Assembly: GCA_937927335.1 (NCBI GenBank)
Contig: CALBDU010000030.1
Span: 1 to 64,000 of the forward strand
Origin: an uncultured Clostridium sp.
Lineage (GTDB): Bacteria > Bacillota > Clostridia > Clostridiales > Clostridiaceae
Reading direction: 5' to 3'
DNA length: 64,000 bases
Within the stretch, counting starts at the first letter, position 1. Each line of letters begins with the position of its first letter. Of this stretch, positions 43,330 through 52,649 are shown piece after piece. The notes under the pieces were generated by a model, which worked only from the letters and a program-made list of their open reading frames with translations, was not told the origin of the DNA and did no database searches. The position numbers and the translations under genes were made by a program.

Positions 43330-43969
43330 AGTTGAACACCTCTTTCAGTCTTTTTACTGCAGAGTTTGCATCAGCAGTATATATATCCGCACCTATGCTG
43401 TCTGCAAACTTCTGTGAAACCGGACCTCCGCCGATCATAACCTTATACTTATCCCTGATATTTTTTTCTTTAAGAATATCAATAACCTTTTTCATACCAG
43501 ACATGGTGGTGGTCATTAATGTGGACATACATATGACATCTGCGTTTTCCTTTTCAGCAGTTTCTACGAACCTGCTTAAGCTTACATCCCTTCCCAGGTC
43601 TATAACATTAAAACCTGAGGACTCCTGCATTATTTTGACAAGGTTCTTTCCTATGTCATGAGTATCTCCTTCCACTACTCCAATAATTATTTTTATTTCC
43701 TTGTCCAATATGTGCCTGTCTAAATGTGGTTTTAATATGTCCAGGCCAGCATTCATGGCATCAGAACAAATCAATATTTCAGGTAAAAAATATTCACCTT
43801 CTTCATAAAGCTTCCCCACTTCATCCATACCGGTTATGAGACCATTATTTATAGTTTCATAGGCAGGGATTTCTTCCTCCAGTGATTTTTGGCAAAGTTC
43901 ACTTACTTTATCATCATCCATGTTAACAACGGCATCTCTTACCTCTTTAAAAAGTATCGTATTTTCCAT
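43319..43969 (-). CDS. Corrinoid (B12-binding) methyl-carrier protein
   Basis: 216 residues of the MtaC/MtbC/MttC type: a helical cap (about 1-85, with EYFLPEILICSDAMN) and a Rossmann-like B12 domain carrying D102-T-H104-D-I-G107, whose histidine is the lower cobalt ligand, then VMIGGGPVS. It shuttles a methyl group between methyltransferases on its cobalt. First gene of the seven-gene operon. ATG 43969 has GGAGGGG at a normal distance; an earlier in-frame start adds 20 unconserved residues. Confidence 0.93.
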   Translation of the reverse strand: MENTILFKEVRDAVVNMDDDKVSELCQKSLEEEIPAYETINNGLITGMDEVGKLYEEGEYFLPEILICSDAMNAGLDILKPHLDRHILDKEIKIIIGVVEGDTHDIGKNLVKIMQESSGFNVIDLGRDVSLSRFVETAEKENADVICMSTLMTTTMSGMKKVIDILKEKNIRDKYKVMIGGGPVSQKFADSIGADIYTADANSAVKRLKEVFNYAG

Positions 43970-44062
43970 ATAATTCCCCTCCAAACTTAAATTCATGTTA
44001 ATTCTATGTTTTTTACAGCCATAAATCAATTTTAATAAAATAAAATGATAGTTAGACCTCCG

Positions 44063-44087
44063 ATTATAAGCATTTAAAATATGTCAA
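44063..44087 (-). promoter_or_regulatory. Possible promoter of the corrinoid operon
   Basis: A minus-strand TATAAT (44068-44063) lies about 95 bases ahead of the first gene. TTGACA is present (44087-44082) but only 13 bases away, so the real -35 is uncertain. A weak terminator-like inverted repeat for the upstream rph gene lies at about 44093-44135. Confidence 0.4.
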
Positions 44088-44173
44088 TAAAAAAGAGGCT
44101 TAACCAAACTATAATTAGTTCTGTTAAAGCCCCGTTATATTTACTTAAATCTAATTTGCTTAGCTTCCGCCGG

Positions 44174-46798
44174 CTAATCGAGGATTTCTACATATCCTTC
44201 CGTTCCATTTACCCGGATTCTCTGTCCATCCTTTATAATCTTTGTAGCATTCTCCACACTTACCACTGCTGGAAGTCCGTATTCTCTTGCTACAACTGCT
44301 CCATGGGTCATCATTCCGCCAACTTCCATGACCAATGCCTTAATGGATACAAATACCGGAGTCCAGCTTGGATCAGTAAAAGTAGTAACTAAAATATCTC
44401 CTTCCTCTATATTGGCATCCTCTATTTTTAGTATTATTCTTGCTCTGCCCTCAATGGTGCCTGCAGATACAGCTACTCCTGCCAACGCACCTTTCGGGAT
44501 ATTGCTTATGTCGTATACACTGGATATAACTTCTCCATCAGAAGTAATTACACGTGGAGGTGTAAGCTTGTCATAAATTTCGTAGTCTTCTTTCCTCTTC
44601 CTTATAATATCGTAATCCAGTTTATTAGTTTTAATTACTTCTTTTAGCTCCTCATATTTAAGATAGAAGATATCCTCTCTCTCTTTTATTAGCCCTTTCT
44701 GTATTAAGTCTTCAGCTTCTTTCATAATAATCTGTTTTACAACCCATTGGTACCAGATTAAGGTATATTTGTTAAACTCACGATACCCAGCATAATTACG
44801 AAGAACACTGATAGCTTTCTTTGCCTTTTTTGCTTTTGCTCTGCCCAAAGGCAGCTCCTCCAGCTTTCTTAATATCTCCTGTTCCTTCTCCTTAGCTTCC
44901 TTTAATCCCTTTTCAAATTTAGCCGTTCGCGCATTTGGAGGATATATCTTAATATTAGAAAGAATCATTGGAATAAGTATAGTTGGCTTTTCATTCCATC
45001 TGGTTCTCCTCATATCTATTTCAGCAGAACAACGCATGCCATATTTATTAAGGAATTCTTTTAAAGCAGCGGCAACCTCAATTCCTCCTTTGAGCTTTGA
45101 AAGATCCTGAAAGAAACTTTCATCCTTAGGATTGTCAAAATATTTAATGACTTCCGGATACTTTCTCACTACATCTGAGACATCAAGTAGTTCAAGGCCC
45201 ATTTCTGAGGTAACATTATTTGATACTGATTGTGCAAGAGTATCCGCCAGGTTTTTTTCACCTATCCACTTTTCAAGCCTTTTATTAATCCAGGTTGTAG
45301 CATAAGCACCGGCAAAAACCACCCCATAGGTGTCCATCATATTATCCTTTATTCTAGCAATGCTTTTATCAACGAACTCAAAGAGCATCATTCCAGATAT
45401 TTTTTGTGCCTGCTGCTCCAAATCTGACATCATGGCCTTGCTTCTATCCATAAAATATTCTGCAATAGCAGGATCATTTTTCCTATAGTATTCTATAGTT
45501 TTAAGAAGCCAAAAACCTATAAGTTTTGCGGGAACCATGGACTTCTTTGACTTATAAAGATTTTTCATGATATCATCCCGCTTTATAACATTGTAAAAGG
45601 CATTCTGCATAAGAACATCTACAGTATTAAGCCCTTTAACATAGGATGTTCTAATAATTGGAGATCTTAATTCATTTGATGTATCCATATAAATTCTTCC
45701 ACCAGCTTCGCAAATGGGGGATTCTGTCACCATATTTAATAAAATCTGAAAGAAGGTTATGCTTAAGGGTGCCATTGTCTCAGTCATCATCTGGCGGTGT
45801 GCAAAGGAAAGGTATATATGAGTCTTATCATCCTGAACTTCCGGTGCAGGATATAAAGTAGTAATAGGGCGGCTTTGAACTACATATATCTTACCATCAT
45901 ACAGACACCATTCTATATCCTGTGGACATCCAAAATACCTTTCTATTTTTCTGCCTGTTTGTTCAAGCTGTAAAATCTGCTGGTCTGTGAGCGTTTGAGT
46001 ATTCTGTTTGCTGGCATCAATATCCCTCTGCTCGGTTCCACCTTCCTTCAAGCCATAAACAGCCACCTTTTTTGTAGATATCTTTTTCTCGATAATCTTG
46101 CCTTCCTTAACCTTATAAATATCCGCATTTACAAGTCCTGACACCAGTGCTTCACCAAGGCCAAAGCTTGCATCTATAGACACAACCTTTCTATTTGCAC
46201 TTATAGGATCTGCTGTGAACATAATTCCAGAAGCCACTGGGAAGACCATCTTTTGAATAACCACAGAAAGATATACCTTTTTGTGGTCAAAGTTATTTTG
46301 CATACGATAAATTACTGCCCTGTCTGTAAAAAGTGATGCCCAGCACTTGCTGACAAATTTAAGAATAGATTCTTTTCCTATTACATTTAAATACGTATCC
46401 TGCTGCCCTGCAAAGGAGGCCAATGGTAAATCCTCAGCTGTAGCACTAGAACGAACAGCAAAGGCATTCTTTTCACCAAGCCCTTGCATAAATAAAGTTA
46501 TCCCCTCATCTATATCCTTTGGTATAGTTATTCCTTCTATTAATCTGCGAATTTGACCACTAATTTCACCTATTTTCTTTCTATCCTCCACCTTAAGATA
46601 AGATAATTCTTCTACCAGCCTGTTAAATTCCTTATTATCTTCTATTATTTTTTCATAAGCTTCCGTAGTTAAACAAAAACCTTCCGGAACCCTTATTCCT
46701 TCGATTCTGGAAAGTTCCCCAAGATTTGCACCTTTTCCTCCCACTAGTGGCAGCTTTGACTTATCAATATCCGTAAAGCTTAATAAATATGAATCCAT
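44174..46798 (-). CDS. rph: Rifampicin phosphotransferase
   Basis: 874 residues, the usual RPH length, in three parts: an N-terminal ATP-grasp domain (LVGGKGANLGELSR, FAVRSSATAEDLP, SFAGQQDTYLN, DIEWCLYDGKIYVVQSRP), a middle antibiotic-binding domain (about 325-755), and a C-terminal swivelling His domain with GGMMTHGAVVAREYG (catalytic His about 832). RPH phosphorylates the C21 hydroxyl of rifamycins from ATP, releasing AMP and phosphate. The middle domain excludes PEP synthase. It is 47 bases after the TetR gene and shares its promoter. Start ATG has GAGGGGAG. Confidence 0.88.
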   Translation of the reverse strand: MDSYLLSFTDIDKSKLPLVGGKGANLGELSRIEGIRVPEGFCLTTEAYEKIIEDNKEFNRLVEELSYLKVEDRKKIGEISGQIRRLIEGITIPKDIDEGITLFMQGLGEKNAFAVRSSATAEDLPLASFAGQQDTYLNVIGKESILKFVSKCWASLFTDRAVIYRMQNNFDHKKVYLSVVIQKMVFPVASGIMFTADPISANRKVVSIDASFGLGEALVSGLVNADIYKVKEGKIIEKKISTKKVAVYGLKEGGTEQRDIDASKQNTQTLTDQQILQLEQTGRKIERYFGCPQDIEWCLYDGKIYVVQSRPITTLYPAPEVQDDKTHIYLSFAHRQMMTETMAPLSITFFQILLNMVTESPICEAGGRIYMDTSNELRSPIIRTSYVKGLNTVDVLMQNAFYNVIKRDDIMKNLYKSKKSMVPAKLIGFWLLKTIEYYRKNDPAIAEYFMDRSKAMMSDLEQQAQKISGMMLFEFVDKSIARIKDNMMDTYGVVFAGAYATTWINKRLEKWIGEKNLADTLAQSVSNNVTSEMGLELLDVSDVVRKYPEVIKYFDNPKDESFFQDLSKLKGGIEVAAALKEFLNKYGMRCSAEIDMRRTRWNEKPTILIPMILSNIKIYPPNARTAKFEKGLKEAKEKEQEILRKLEELPLGRAKAKKAKKAISVLRNYAGYREFNKYTLIWYQWVVKQIIMKEAEDLIQKGLIKEREDIFYLKYEELKEVIKTNKLDYDIIRKRKEDYEIYDKLTPPRVITSDGEVISSVYDISNIPKGALAGVAVSAGTIEGRARIILKIEDANIEEGDILVTTFTDPSWTPVFVSIKALVMEVGGMMTHGAVVAREYGLPAVVSVENATKIIKDGQRIRVNGTEGYVEILD

Positions 46799-46845
46799 AC
46801 CTGTTCTCCCCTCATTATTGCACTTTAAATAATTCTTTACACCAC

Positions 46846-47460
46846 CTACAAATACTCCTCCTTGTAAAAGTTGTTTTTAATCATATCCAGGCATTCATTA
46901 AATTCTTCCAGCATTGTATCAATTTTATTTACTGGTATATTTGACATTTGCTTTGTATATCCCTCAGCCATCCACACCAGCATTTTCATAAGGAGTTTTA
47001 GATCTATTCCCTCTTTGAACTTCGAAGTATTCATACCATCAAAAGCTATTTTATTTCTAAAATCTTCTCCACCATTAAAGATACCTTGTAATTCATCTTT
47101 TACTTCCACATCATTTTCAAAGTAAGCACTTGCTAAAAAGGATGGTATCGCAGTATGTCTTTTCATAACTGAGATCTCAATACTGGATGACATTTTAATT
47201 CTTTCAAAGAAGTCAGTAATGCTGTTATCAAATTTTTCATCAACTTCATTCATCATGATACTGCCGCAAAGGTTAACCAAGTAAAGGTATAATGCTTTTT
47301 TTGTGCCAAAGTAGTGAAATACCATAGCCTTTGAGATTCCTGCCCCATTGGCGATATCGCTTATGGAAGTCTTTTTATAGCCATTAGTACCAAAAGTTTT
47401 GAGAGCGGCGTCTATAATCACGTTTTGTTTCTCTTTAGGTAAATTTAAAAATTTCTCCAC
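46846..47460 (-). CDS. TetR-family regulator
   Basis: About 204 residues: N-terminal HTH (VIIDAALKTFGTNGYKKTSI, ISDIANGAGISKAMVFHYF) and a variable helical ligand domain. GTG 47460 lies 8 bases after GGAGG; an earlier GTG overlaps the site. It is co-transcribed with rph downstream, and two operator-like sequences overlap its promoter (47482-47533), so it probably represses itself and rph until a ligand binds. Confidence 0.9.
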   Translation of the reverse strand: MEKFLNLPKEKQNVIIDAALKTFGTNGYKKTSISDIANGAGISKAMVFHYFGTKKALYLYLVNLCGSIMMNEVDEKFDNSITDFFERIKMSSSIEISVMKRHTAIPSFLASAYFENDVEVKDELQGIFNGGEDFRNKIAFDGMNTSKFKEGIDLKLLMKMLVWMAEGYTKQMSNIPVNKIDTMLEEFNECLDMIKNNFYKEEYL

Positions 47461-47481
47461 AAATTTCACCTCCAGAATTTA

Positions 47482-47533
47482 ATAAACCGATTCGGTTTAT
47501 ATTATTATAATCTTATAAACCAAATCGGTCAAT
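47482..47533 (-). promoter_or_regulatory. TetR-rph promoter with two TetR operators
   Basis: Minus strand TTGACC (47532-47527), 17 bases, TATAAT (47509-47504). A perfect 19-bp palindrome ATAAACCGATTCGGTTTAT (47482-47500) lies just downstream of the -10, and a degenerate copy (47515-47533) fills the spacer. Repressor on either would block RNA polymerase. Confidence 0.85.
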
Positions 47534-47537
47534 AGTT

Positions 47538-49739
47538 TTATTGCCTTTCACCCACAAGCGGTGTCAGCCTCCCCACATAATATACATTCAATACATGAAG
47601 GGCTCTAGTGCAGACTGTGTAAAACAACAGTCTCTCCTCTTCAGAGCTGTAACTTCCATCTCCCGCGTTATATACAAGCACTACATCAAACTCCAAGCCT
47701 TTCGCAAGGTAGGCTGGAATAACTAAAATGCCGTTTATATACTCATCATCTTCTTTAGCTAAAACCTTTACTTCTGTTTTATTCTTTAAAAGGTTGTAGA
47801 CCCTGTCTGCTTCCTTTCTTGTTCTTGTAATTATTCCAATGGATTTATATCCTTTTCCCTTGTACATTTCTATATCCTTTAGAACTCTTTCATTAATAGA
47901 ATTCTCATCTTTAAACCCAAGAATTATTGGCCTATCACCCCTTCTTTCCACATATTCGCCATTAATCTCATGGATCAGAAGCCTTCTTGAAAATTCAGCA
48001 ATCTCCATTGAGGATCTGTAGCTCTTTGTAAGATTAATTATGCAGGTATTAGCCTCAGGGAATATATGAGCAATGTTGCTATAATCCCCCACATTCATAA
48101 ATGGGTTTATAGACTGATTTAAATCCCCCAGCATTGTTATATTAGCATGGCCAAAGAGCTGATAGAAGATTTCATACTGCAGCGGGGTATAGTCCTGAGC
48201 CTCATCGATTATTACATATTTAATATCTGTAGTTTTAGGAAGATCCCCAAAGACTCCCTTTAAATAAAGCAGAGCCACCTGATCCTCATAGTTAAGGAAT
48301 TTAGAACCAAGACTTTTTAAAGTATAGCTTTTAATTTCCTGCTCCAAATTTTCAAAAAGCTTCTTATAAATATCAAGGATATCAAACTCGGTAATTCTGT
48401 GAATTTCCTCATATATATCCTTAGTTTCCTCACTAGTTGCAGCTGCAGCCTTTTCTTTAGCTTCCATCTCATCAACAAAAGAACCTGTATCCCATAATTC
48501 CTGATAGACCTCATTTATTCGTTGTTTTTCATAAGGCTCTAATAAAAATATAATTCTTTCCCTTATCTTATTAAGCCTTCTTTTAAGAGGAAGATTTATA
48601 TAATCCTTCAAATACAGCTCCTTAATGTCCCCTGCTGACACTATTAATCTGTCCCTGAAAACTATATCTTTAAAGCATTTATCCTCCATTTCAATACTTT
48701 CTGCGTGTCTTTTTAAGACCTTAATAAACTCAAGTGAGGATTTATATTTTATATTTCTGATTCTTATCTCATAATCCGAAAACTGCTTTGCTGTAAGAAT
48801 ATATTCCATCATATCAGAGTAATCTTCTTTAATAAATTCTTCACCTAAAGCCTTGTGCATATATTCCTTGAAGGTAGTCTGGAGCATATTGTCCTCTCCA
48901 AGACTTGGCAGTACGTTTGATATATAGTCATTAAAAATCTGGTTTGGTGAAAATATTACTATATTTTGAGGTGTTACCTTTTGGCGATGCTTATATAAAA
49001 GATATGCTATTCTGTGAAGTGCAATGGAGGTTTTTCCGCTGCCTGCCGGACCTTGAACAATGATATTCTTGTATTCTTCATTGCGGATAACTTTGTTCTG
49101 TTCTCTTTGAATAGTTGTTACGATAGCTTTCATCTTGCTATCCGTGCTTTTGCCTAGGATTTCCTGAAGTATTTCGTCATCTATGGTAAGGTTGCTGTCA
49201 AACATGTACTCTATTTTACCCTTACTGATCTTGTACTGTCTCTTTAAGGTCAAATCTCCCTCAATAGTTCCTTCCTCACATTTAAAGCCTGCTTTTCCTA
49301 TTTCATAATCATAAAACATGCTTGAGGATGGAGACCTCCAGTCGTATATTAGAATATCACACTCCTCATTTATAAGATTTGATATACCAATATAATACTT
49401 TTCTGCCTTTTCCTCTCCCTTTTTACGAAAATCAATTCTTCCAAAGTAGGGTGACTGAAGCATACTTTCGTATTTTTCCTGAAGTTTCCTTGTGATTTCA
49501 TGGTTTCTCTTTTGATATTTCATCCTATCAATGAAGCCCATAAAGCTGACTATCTGCTCAAGCCCATTTATTACAGATACAGAGCCTAGCTCCTCCCACA
49601 TTTCCTTTTGAGTTTCAAGAGCATCCTTTTTAAATCTGCCCTTTAAATCAAGCTTTTCCTCCAGCTGCCTTTCAGCCTCCTTAAGCACAAGCCCAAGCCA
49701 TTCATTTTCCAACTTCCACTCAATGTCATTAATGTTCAT
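47538..49739 (-). CDS. helD: HelD-type RNA-polymerase-associated ATPase (UvrD-like)
   Basis: About 733 residues: an N-terminal coiled-coil arm (charged helices, about 1-110), IYDWRSP, then helicase motifs QREQNKVIR, QGPAGSGKTSIALHRIAYLLY, IIDEAQDYTPLQYEI, LGDLNQSI, TKSYRSS, and a late AKGLEFDVVLVYNA. This is the HelD arrangement: it enters RNA polymerase and removes it from stalled complexes. Actinobacterial HelD relatives (HelR) also protect polymerase from rifamycins, which fits rph next door. ATG 49739 has AAGGAGG at 9 bases. Confidence 0.85.
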   Translation of the reverse strand: MNINDIEWKLENEWLGLVLKEAERQLEEKLDLKGRFKKDALETQKEMWEELGSVSVINGLEQIVSFMGFIDRMKYQKRNHEITRKLQEKYESMLQSPYFGRIDFRKKGEEKAEKYYIGISNLINEECDILIYDWRSPSSSMFYDYEIGKAGFKCEEGTIEGDLTLKRQYKISKGKIEYMFDSNLTIDDEILQEILGKSTDSKMKAIVTTIQREQNKVIRNEEYKNIIVQGPAGSGKTSIALHRIAYLLYKHRQKVTPQNIVIFSPNQIFNDYISNVLPSLGEDNMLQTTFKEYMHKALGEEFIKEDYSDMMEYILTAKQFSDYEIRIRNIKYKSSLEFIKVLKRHAESIEMEDKCFKDIVFRDRLIVSAGDIKELYLKDYINLPLKRRLNKIRERIIFLLEPYEKQRINEVYQELWDTGSFVDEMEAKEKAAAATSEETKDIYEEIHRITEFDILDIYKKLFENLEQEIKSYTLKSLGSKFLNYEDQVALLYLKGVFGDLPKTTDIKYVIIDEAQDYTPLQYEIFYQLFGHANITMLGDLNQSINPFMNVGDYSNIAHIFPEANTCIINLTKSYRSSMEIAEFSRRLLIHEINGEYVERRGDRPIILGFKDENSINERVLKDIEMYKGKGYKSIGIITRTRKEADRVYNLLKNKTEVKVLAKEDDEYINGILVIPAYLAKGLEFDVVLVYNAGDGSYSSEEERLLFYTVCTRALHVLNVYYVGRLTPLVGERQ

Positions 49740-50000
49740 ATACATATGCCTCCTTACTATTATTAACGAGTCATAAAATCCTTTTTAAGTATACCGTCAT
49801 AATAGCCCAAATAACAGTCTGTAAATTATTTTTTGGTCATGGTATAATTAAAGTGGGGGATGAAATAATTCTTCTTTACTATTGCAAAAAAATAGAACTT
49901 TTGTATCAAGCACAAAAGCTACTTCTTTGGCTGTGTTTAAGAATAATATGGATATTAAATGAAAAATGGAAGGGACCTTATGGGTTCTTTTTTACGTTTA
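49740..50000. other. Gene-free stretch before the long repeat
   Basis: Upstream region of helD. A plus-strand TATAAT at about 49841 could start a transcript running into the long repeat, but no protein-coding frame follows. Bases 50306-50536, after the repeat, also hold no gene I can support. Confidence 0.4.
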
Positions 50001-50305
50001 ATGAGAAGGTTGCAAATTAACCTCCCGAAGAGCGTTACTTTATATGTCGAACTGGTTTTATCATTCCAATCGGAAGCCCAACTTCATGTCCGCACCCCCA
50101 TATGTGCAAAATTTCAAGTAGTGTGCAGATTTTTAGGATCAATAATCAATTTTCGGCTATATTTTGTGTAAATTATGGGTTTATACGTTAAATTTCAGAT
50201 ATATTTACGTTTATATTGAACATTAATTGAAATTTTGCTCACTTTCGCCCAAAATTCAGGGCTGGCATTTCTCAAGCCTCTAATGAAGGATTCCCTATCT
50301 CATAG
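50001..50305 (+). repeat. Long direct repeat, copy A (~305 bp)
   Basis: From ATGAGAAGGTTGC to about TATCTCATAG this matches 51398-51701 almost base for base, the central 200 bases (GTGCAAAATTTCAAGTAG and onward) being nearly identical. It has no convincing coding frame. Together with copy B it brackets the TipAS-MerR gene. It could be a non-coding mobile element or a transposon end; I do not recognise it. Confidence 0.85.
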
Positions 50306-50536
50306 GCAAGGCCAGACATTCCCATAGCCTTACCCACAAACTACTGCTTGTCCATGCCCTTTTTACAGATTTTAAGTCTTCAAAAATGCAAATGTGGTAT
50401 ATTGGTTAACCACTAATACTAAAGCTCAATGGTTTTATATTGGCTTTATTACATTTAATATTTAAAGCAACAAGAGGCAAGTAATATACTCGCCCCTTTA
50501 TAGAAATTATTTTTGCAGAAATATTACAAGCAACCT

Positions 50537-51286
50537 CTACCAATTTGAAGTTGCAAACATATCTGCAGCTATACAAAGGTAATAGGAAAGCCCAATTTGT
50601 TGATTTTCAAGCATATTCCTGTGAAAGTCATCCTCTAAAAAGAACCTTGCTTGAGCTGCGAATGATTTTGCATCGATATTATGTCCATGGTTATTTAAAA
50701 ATGCAATATGATTTTTAAATATCTGCCGAAGCTGCTTATCGTTTGCCTTTAAGCCATTTTTTAGAGCATCTGAGACACTAATAATAAACTGTTTTGCTTC
50801 TGCTGATTGTTCATTTAAATTATCAACTTGAGCATCCTCTAGTTCCGGCATATCATATCCATATTTATCCTTAAGGTATTCGCTCTGTTCTGAAAGTGCA
50901 TTTTCCCATTCCTCTTTGTTAAGACCATTAAACATCGCTGATTTATCCATAATTGCTCCTTTCTCGGAGAGGATCATAGAATCTGCAATAGTCTTTATTA
51001 AACAATCCAGTCTCTGCTTGCGCGCAATGAGCAGTTCCTGTTGTTTAGTTAAGCATATTAATCGATTCGGTTCATCCTCAAGTGCTTTTTTGATATCGTT
51101 GAGAGAAAAATCAAGTTCACGATAGAATAATATCTGCTGCAAACCCTCAAGTTCTTTTTCACCATAAAGACGGTAACCGGCATCTGTTATCTCACAGGGC
51201 TGTAATAAACCAATTTTGTGATAATGATGGAGTGTTTTTATGGTAACTCCCGCCATTTCTGCAACTTCTTTAACCGTGTATAGCAT
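50537..51286 (-). CDS. MerR-family regulator with TipAS antibiotic-binding domain
   Basis: 249 residues. N-terminal MerR HTH (YTVKEVAEMAGVTIKTLHHY, AGYRLYGEKEL) with a long dimer helix, and a C-terminal helical TipAS domain (about 115-249, with WENALSEQSEYLKDKYG and HIAFLN). TipAS traps thiopeptides and other compounds and activates transcription. Length equals TipA. Its own promoter has the 19-base MerR spacer (51306-51336), so it is autoregulated. It lies between two 305-bp direct repeats; no transporter target adjoins it. Confidence 0.88.
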   Translation of the reverse strand: MLYTVKEVAEMAGVTIKTLHHYHKIGLLQPCEITDAGYRLYGEKELEGLQQILFYRELDFSLNDIKKALEDEPNRLICLTKQQELLIARKQRLDCLIKTIADSMILSEKGAIMDKSAMFNGLNKEEWENALSEQSEYLKDKYGYDMPELEDAQVDNLNEQSAEAKQFIISVSDALKNGLKANDKQLRQIFKNHIAFLNNHGHNIDAKSFAAQARFFLEDDFHRNMLENQQIGLSYYLCIAADMFATSNW

Positions 51287-51305
51287 AATTCTTCACCTCA
51301 TGATA

Positions 51306-51336
51306 ATCATAAGCCCTCCTCCAAGGTAAGAGTCAA
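51306..51336 (-). promoter_or_regulatory. MerR-type promoter with 19-bp spacer
   Basis: Minus strand TTGACT (51336-51331), exactly 19 bases, TATGAT (51311-51306). The spacer holds the imperfect dyad CCTTGGAGGAGG. Overlong spacers that need DNA twisting by an activated MerR protein are the signature of this family. Confidence 0.85.
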
Positions 51337-51397
51337 GGTTTTTATTATTCTTTATAATTTCTTTATTTACATTTTGATACGTATGTCACGCAATTTT

Positions 51398-51701
51398 ATG
51401 AGAAGGTTGCGAATTAACCTCCTGTAGAGTGCTACATAATATGCCGGACTGGTTTTATCATTCCAATCGGAAGACCGACTTCATGTCTGCACCCCAATCT
51501 GTGCAAAATTTCAAGTAGTGTGCAGATTTTTAGGATCAATAATCAATTTTCGGCTATATTTTGTGTAAATATGGGTTTATACGTTAAATTTCAGATATAT
51601 TTACGTTTGTTTTGAACATTAATTGAAATTTTGCTCACTTTCACCCAAAATTCAGGGCTGGAGTTTCTCAATCTCTAATTAAGGTTTCCCAATCTCATAG
51701 C
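51398..51701 (+). repeat. Long direct repeat, copy B (~305 bp)
   Basis: Partner of 50001-50305 in the same orientation. Differences are scattered single bases and a few short indels. It contains no gene. Bases 51702-51782 after it also hold none. Confidence 0.85.
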
Positions 51702-51782
51702 CAAATCCGTAGTAACAAATTATTCCTAAAACAGGACTGACAAACTCATTTAACTGCAATGGTATGCCAACAATAAAAACAA

Positions 51783-51811
51783 ACGAGGGATATATTATAG
51801 CATATCCCTCG
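51783..51811 (-). terminator. Terminator after the XRE-cupin gene
   Basis: Stem ACGAGGGATAT and complement with a 7-base loop, T-rich on both sides, 75 bases past the stop at 51886. Confidence 0.75.
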
Positions 51812-51885
51812 TCTTACTTTTTCAATATTTTTATGAAATAGGTATTGATAAAAGGAAGAAAATCTCGTCTGCTTCAACAATACCC

Positions 51886-52452
51886 CTACAGTTTTTTAAT
51901 GTCCTTTTGTTCATAGTAAATTATATTAATAACTTTGACTGTTTCATCAGTGTTATTAATATAGTTATGATCTACGTTTGCTAAAAATTGAAGGGCCTCA
52001 CCTTCCTTTATTGCATATTCTTTAGCTCCTACCTGAATGATAAGATTGCCTTTAATTGTTATGCAATATTCTCTTAACTTCCCTGTATGCTTTGATTTAT
52101 ATATAGTATGAGGCATAATTTCCTGTCGAAACACTTCAAAATGTTTGTTCTCATCATATGGAAAAAGAACAAACATATCAAATCCTTCTTGAACAGTGAA
52201 ATGTCTTATGTCTTCATTTGTAACTAATGAAACATCTTCATCCTCCATTTTCATAAGTTCTGAAAAAGGTATGTTAATGCCATTGCATATTTTCCAAAGA
52301 GTAGATATTGTAGGGCTTTTTGTTCCTCTCTCTATTTCACCTACCATACTTTTGCTTACACCTGCTTGCTCTGCTACTTGGTCAAGGGTTAAACCCTTTT
52401 CGTTTCTAAATTTTTTCAGATTTATTCCAACAATTTCGTTAATTTCTTTCAT
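51886..52452 (-). CDS. XRE-family regulator with cupin domain
   Basis: 188 residues. N-terminal HTH_XRE (NLKKFRNEKGLTLDQVAEQAGVSKSMVGEIERG, given in part) and a C-terminal double-stranded beta-helix cupin (about 105-185: GKLREYCITIKGNLIIQV, EGEALQFLANVDHNYIN). Such regulators sense small metabolites, often amino acids or amines, and control adjacent transport or degradation genes. ATG 52452 has TAGGAGAT; the longer frame from 52527 lacks a site. It probably controls the permease and glycyl radical enzyme that follow. Confidence 0.88.
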   Translation of the reverse strand: MKEINEIVGINLKKFRNEKGLTLDQVAEQAGVSKSMVGEIERGTKSPTISTLWKICNGINIPFSELMKMEDEDVSLVTNEDIRHFTVQEGFDMFVLFPYDENKHFEVFRQEIMPHTIYKSKHTGKLREYCITIKGNLIIQVGAKEYAIKEGEALQFLANVDHNYINNTDETVKVINIIYYEQKDIKKL

Positions 52453-52607
52453 GGAGCATCTCCTATGCGCAATAGTATATTTTATCCAACTATAATATAG
52501 AATATCATTAGCATTATTTGATGTCAATTCTTCAAAACCTATATACGTTAAGCCATTGCAATTAAATGCTTTACGTTTAAAAAGCTATAAAAACAAGTCT
52601 AAAATTT

Positions 52608-52636
52608 TTGGGCGATCTACATTTTGATCGCCCAAA
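52608..52636 (-). terminator. Terminator after APC permease copy 2
   Basis: Stem TTTGGGCGATC (52607-52617) with GATCGCCCAAA (52626-52636) and an 8-base loop, 14 bases past the permease stop, T's on the minus strand. Confidence 0.75.
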
Positions 52637-52649
52637 TCTTTTTAACTAA

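Noticed and set aside
44174..46798. Phosphoenolpyruvate synthase
   Set aside because: It shares the ATP-grasp and His domains, but the PEP/pyruvate-binding C-terminal barrel is missing and the middle domain and length fit rifampicin phosphotransferase.
49959..50171. 70-codon plus-strand frame entering repeat copy A
   Set aside because: The matching frame is not kept in repeat copy B, so coding is unlikely.
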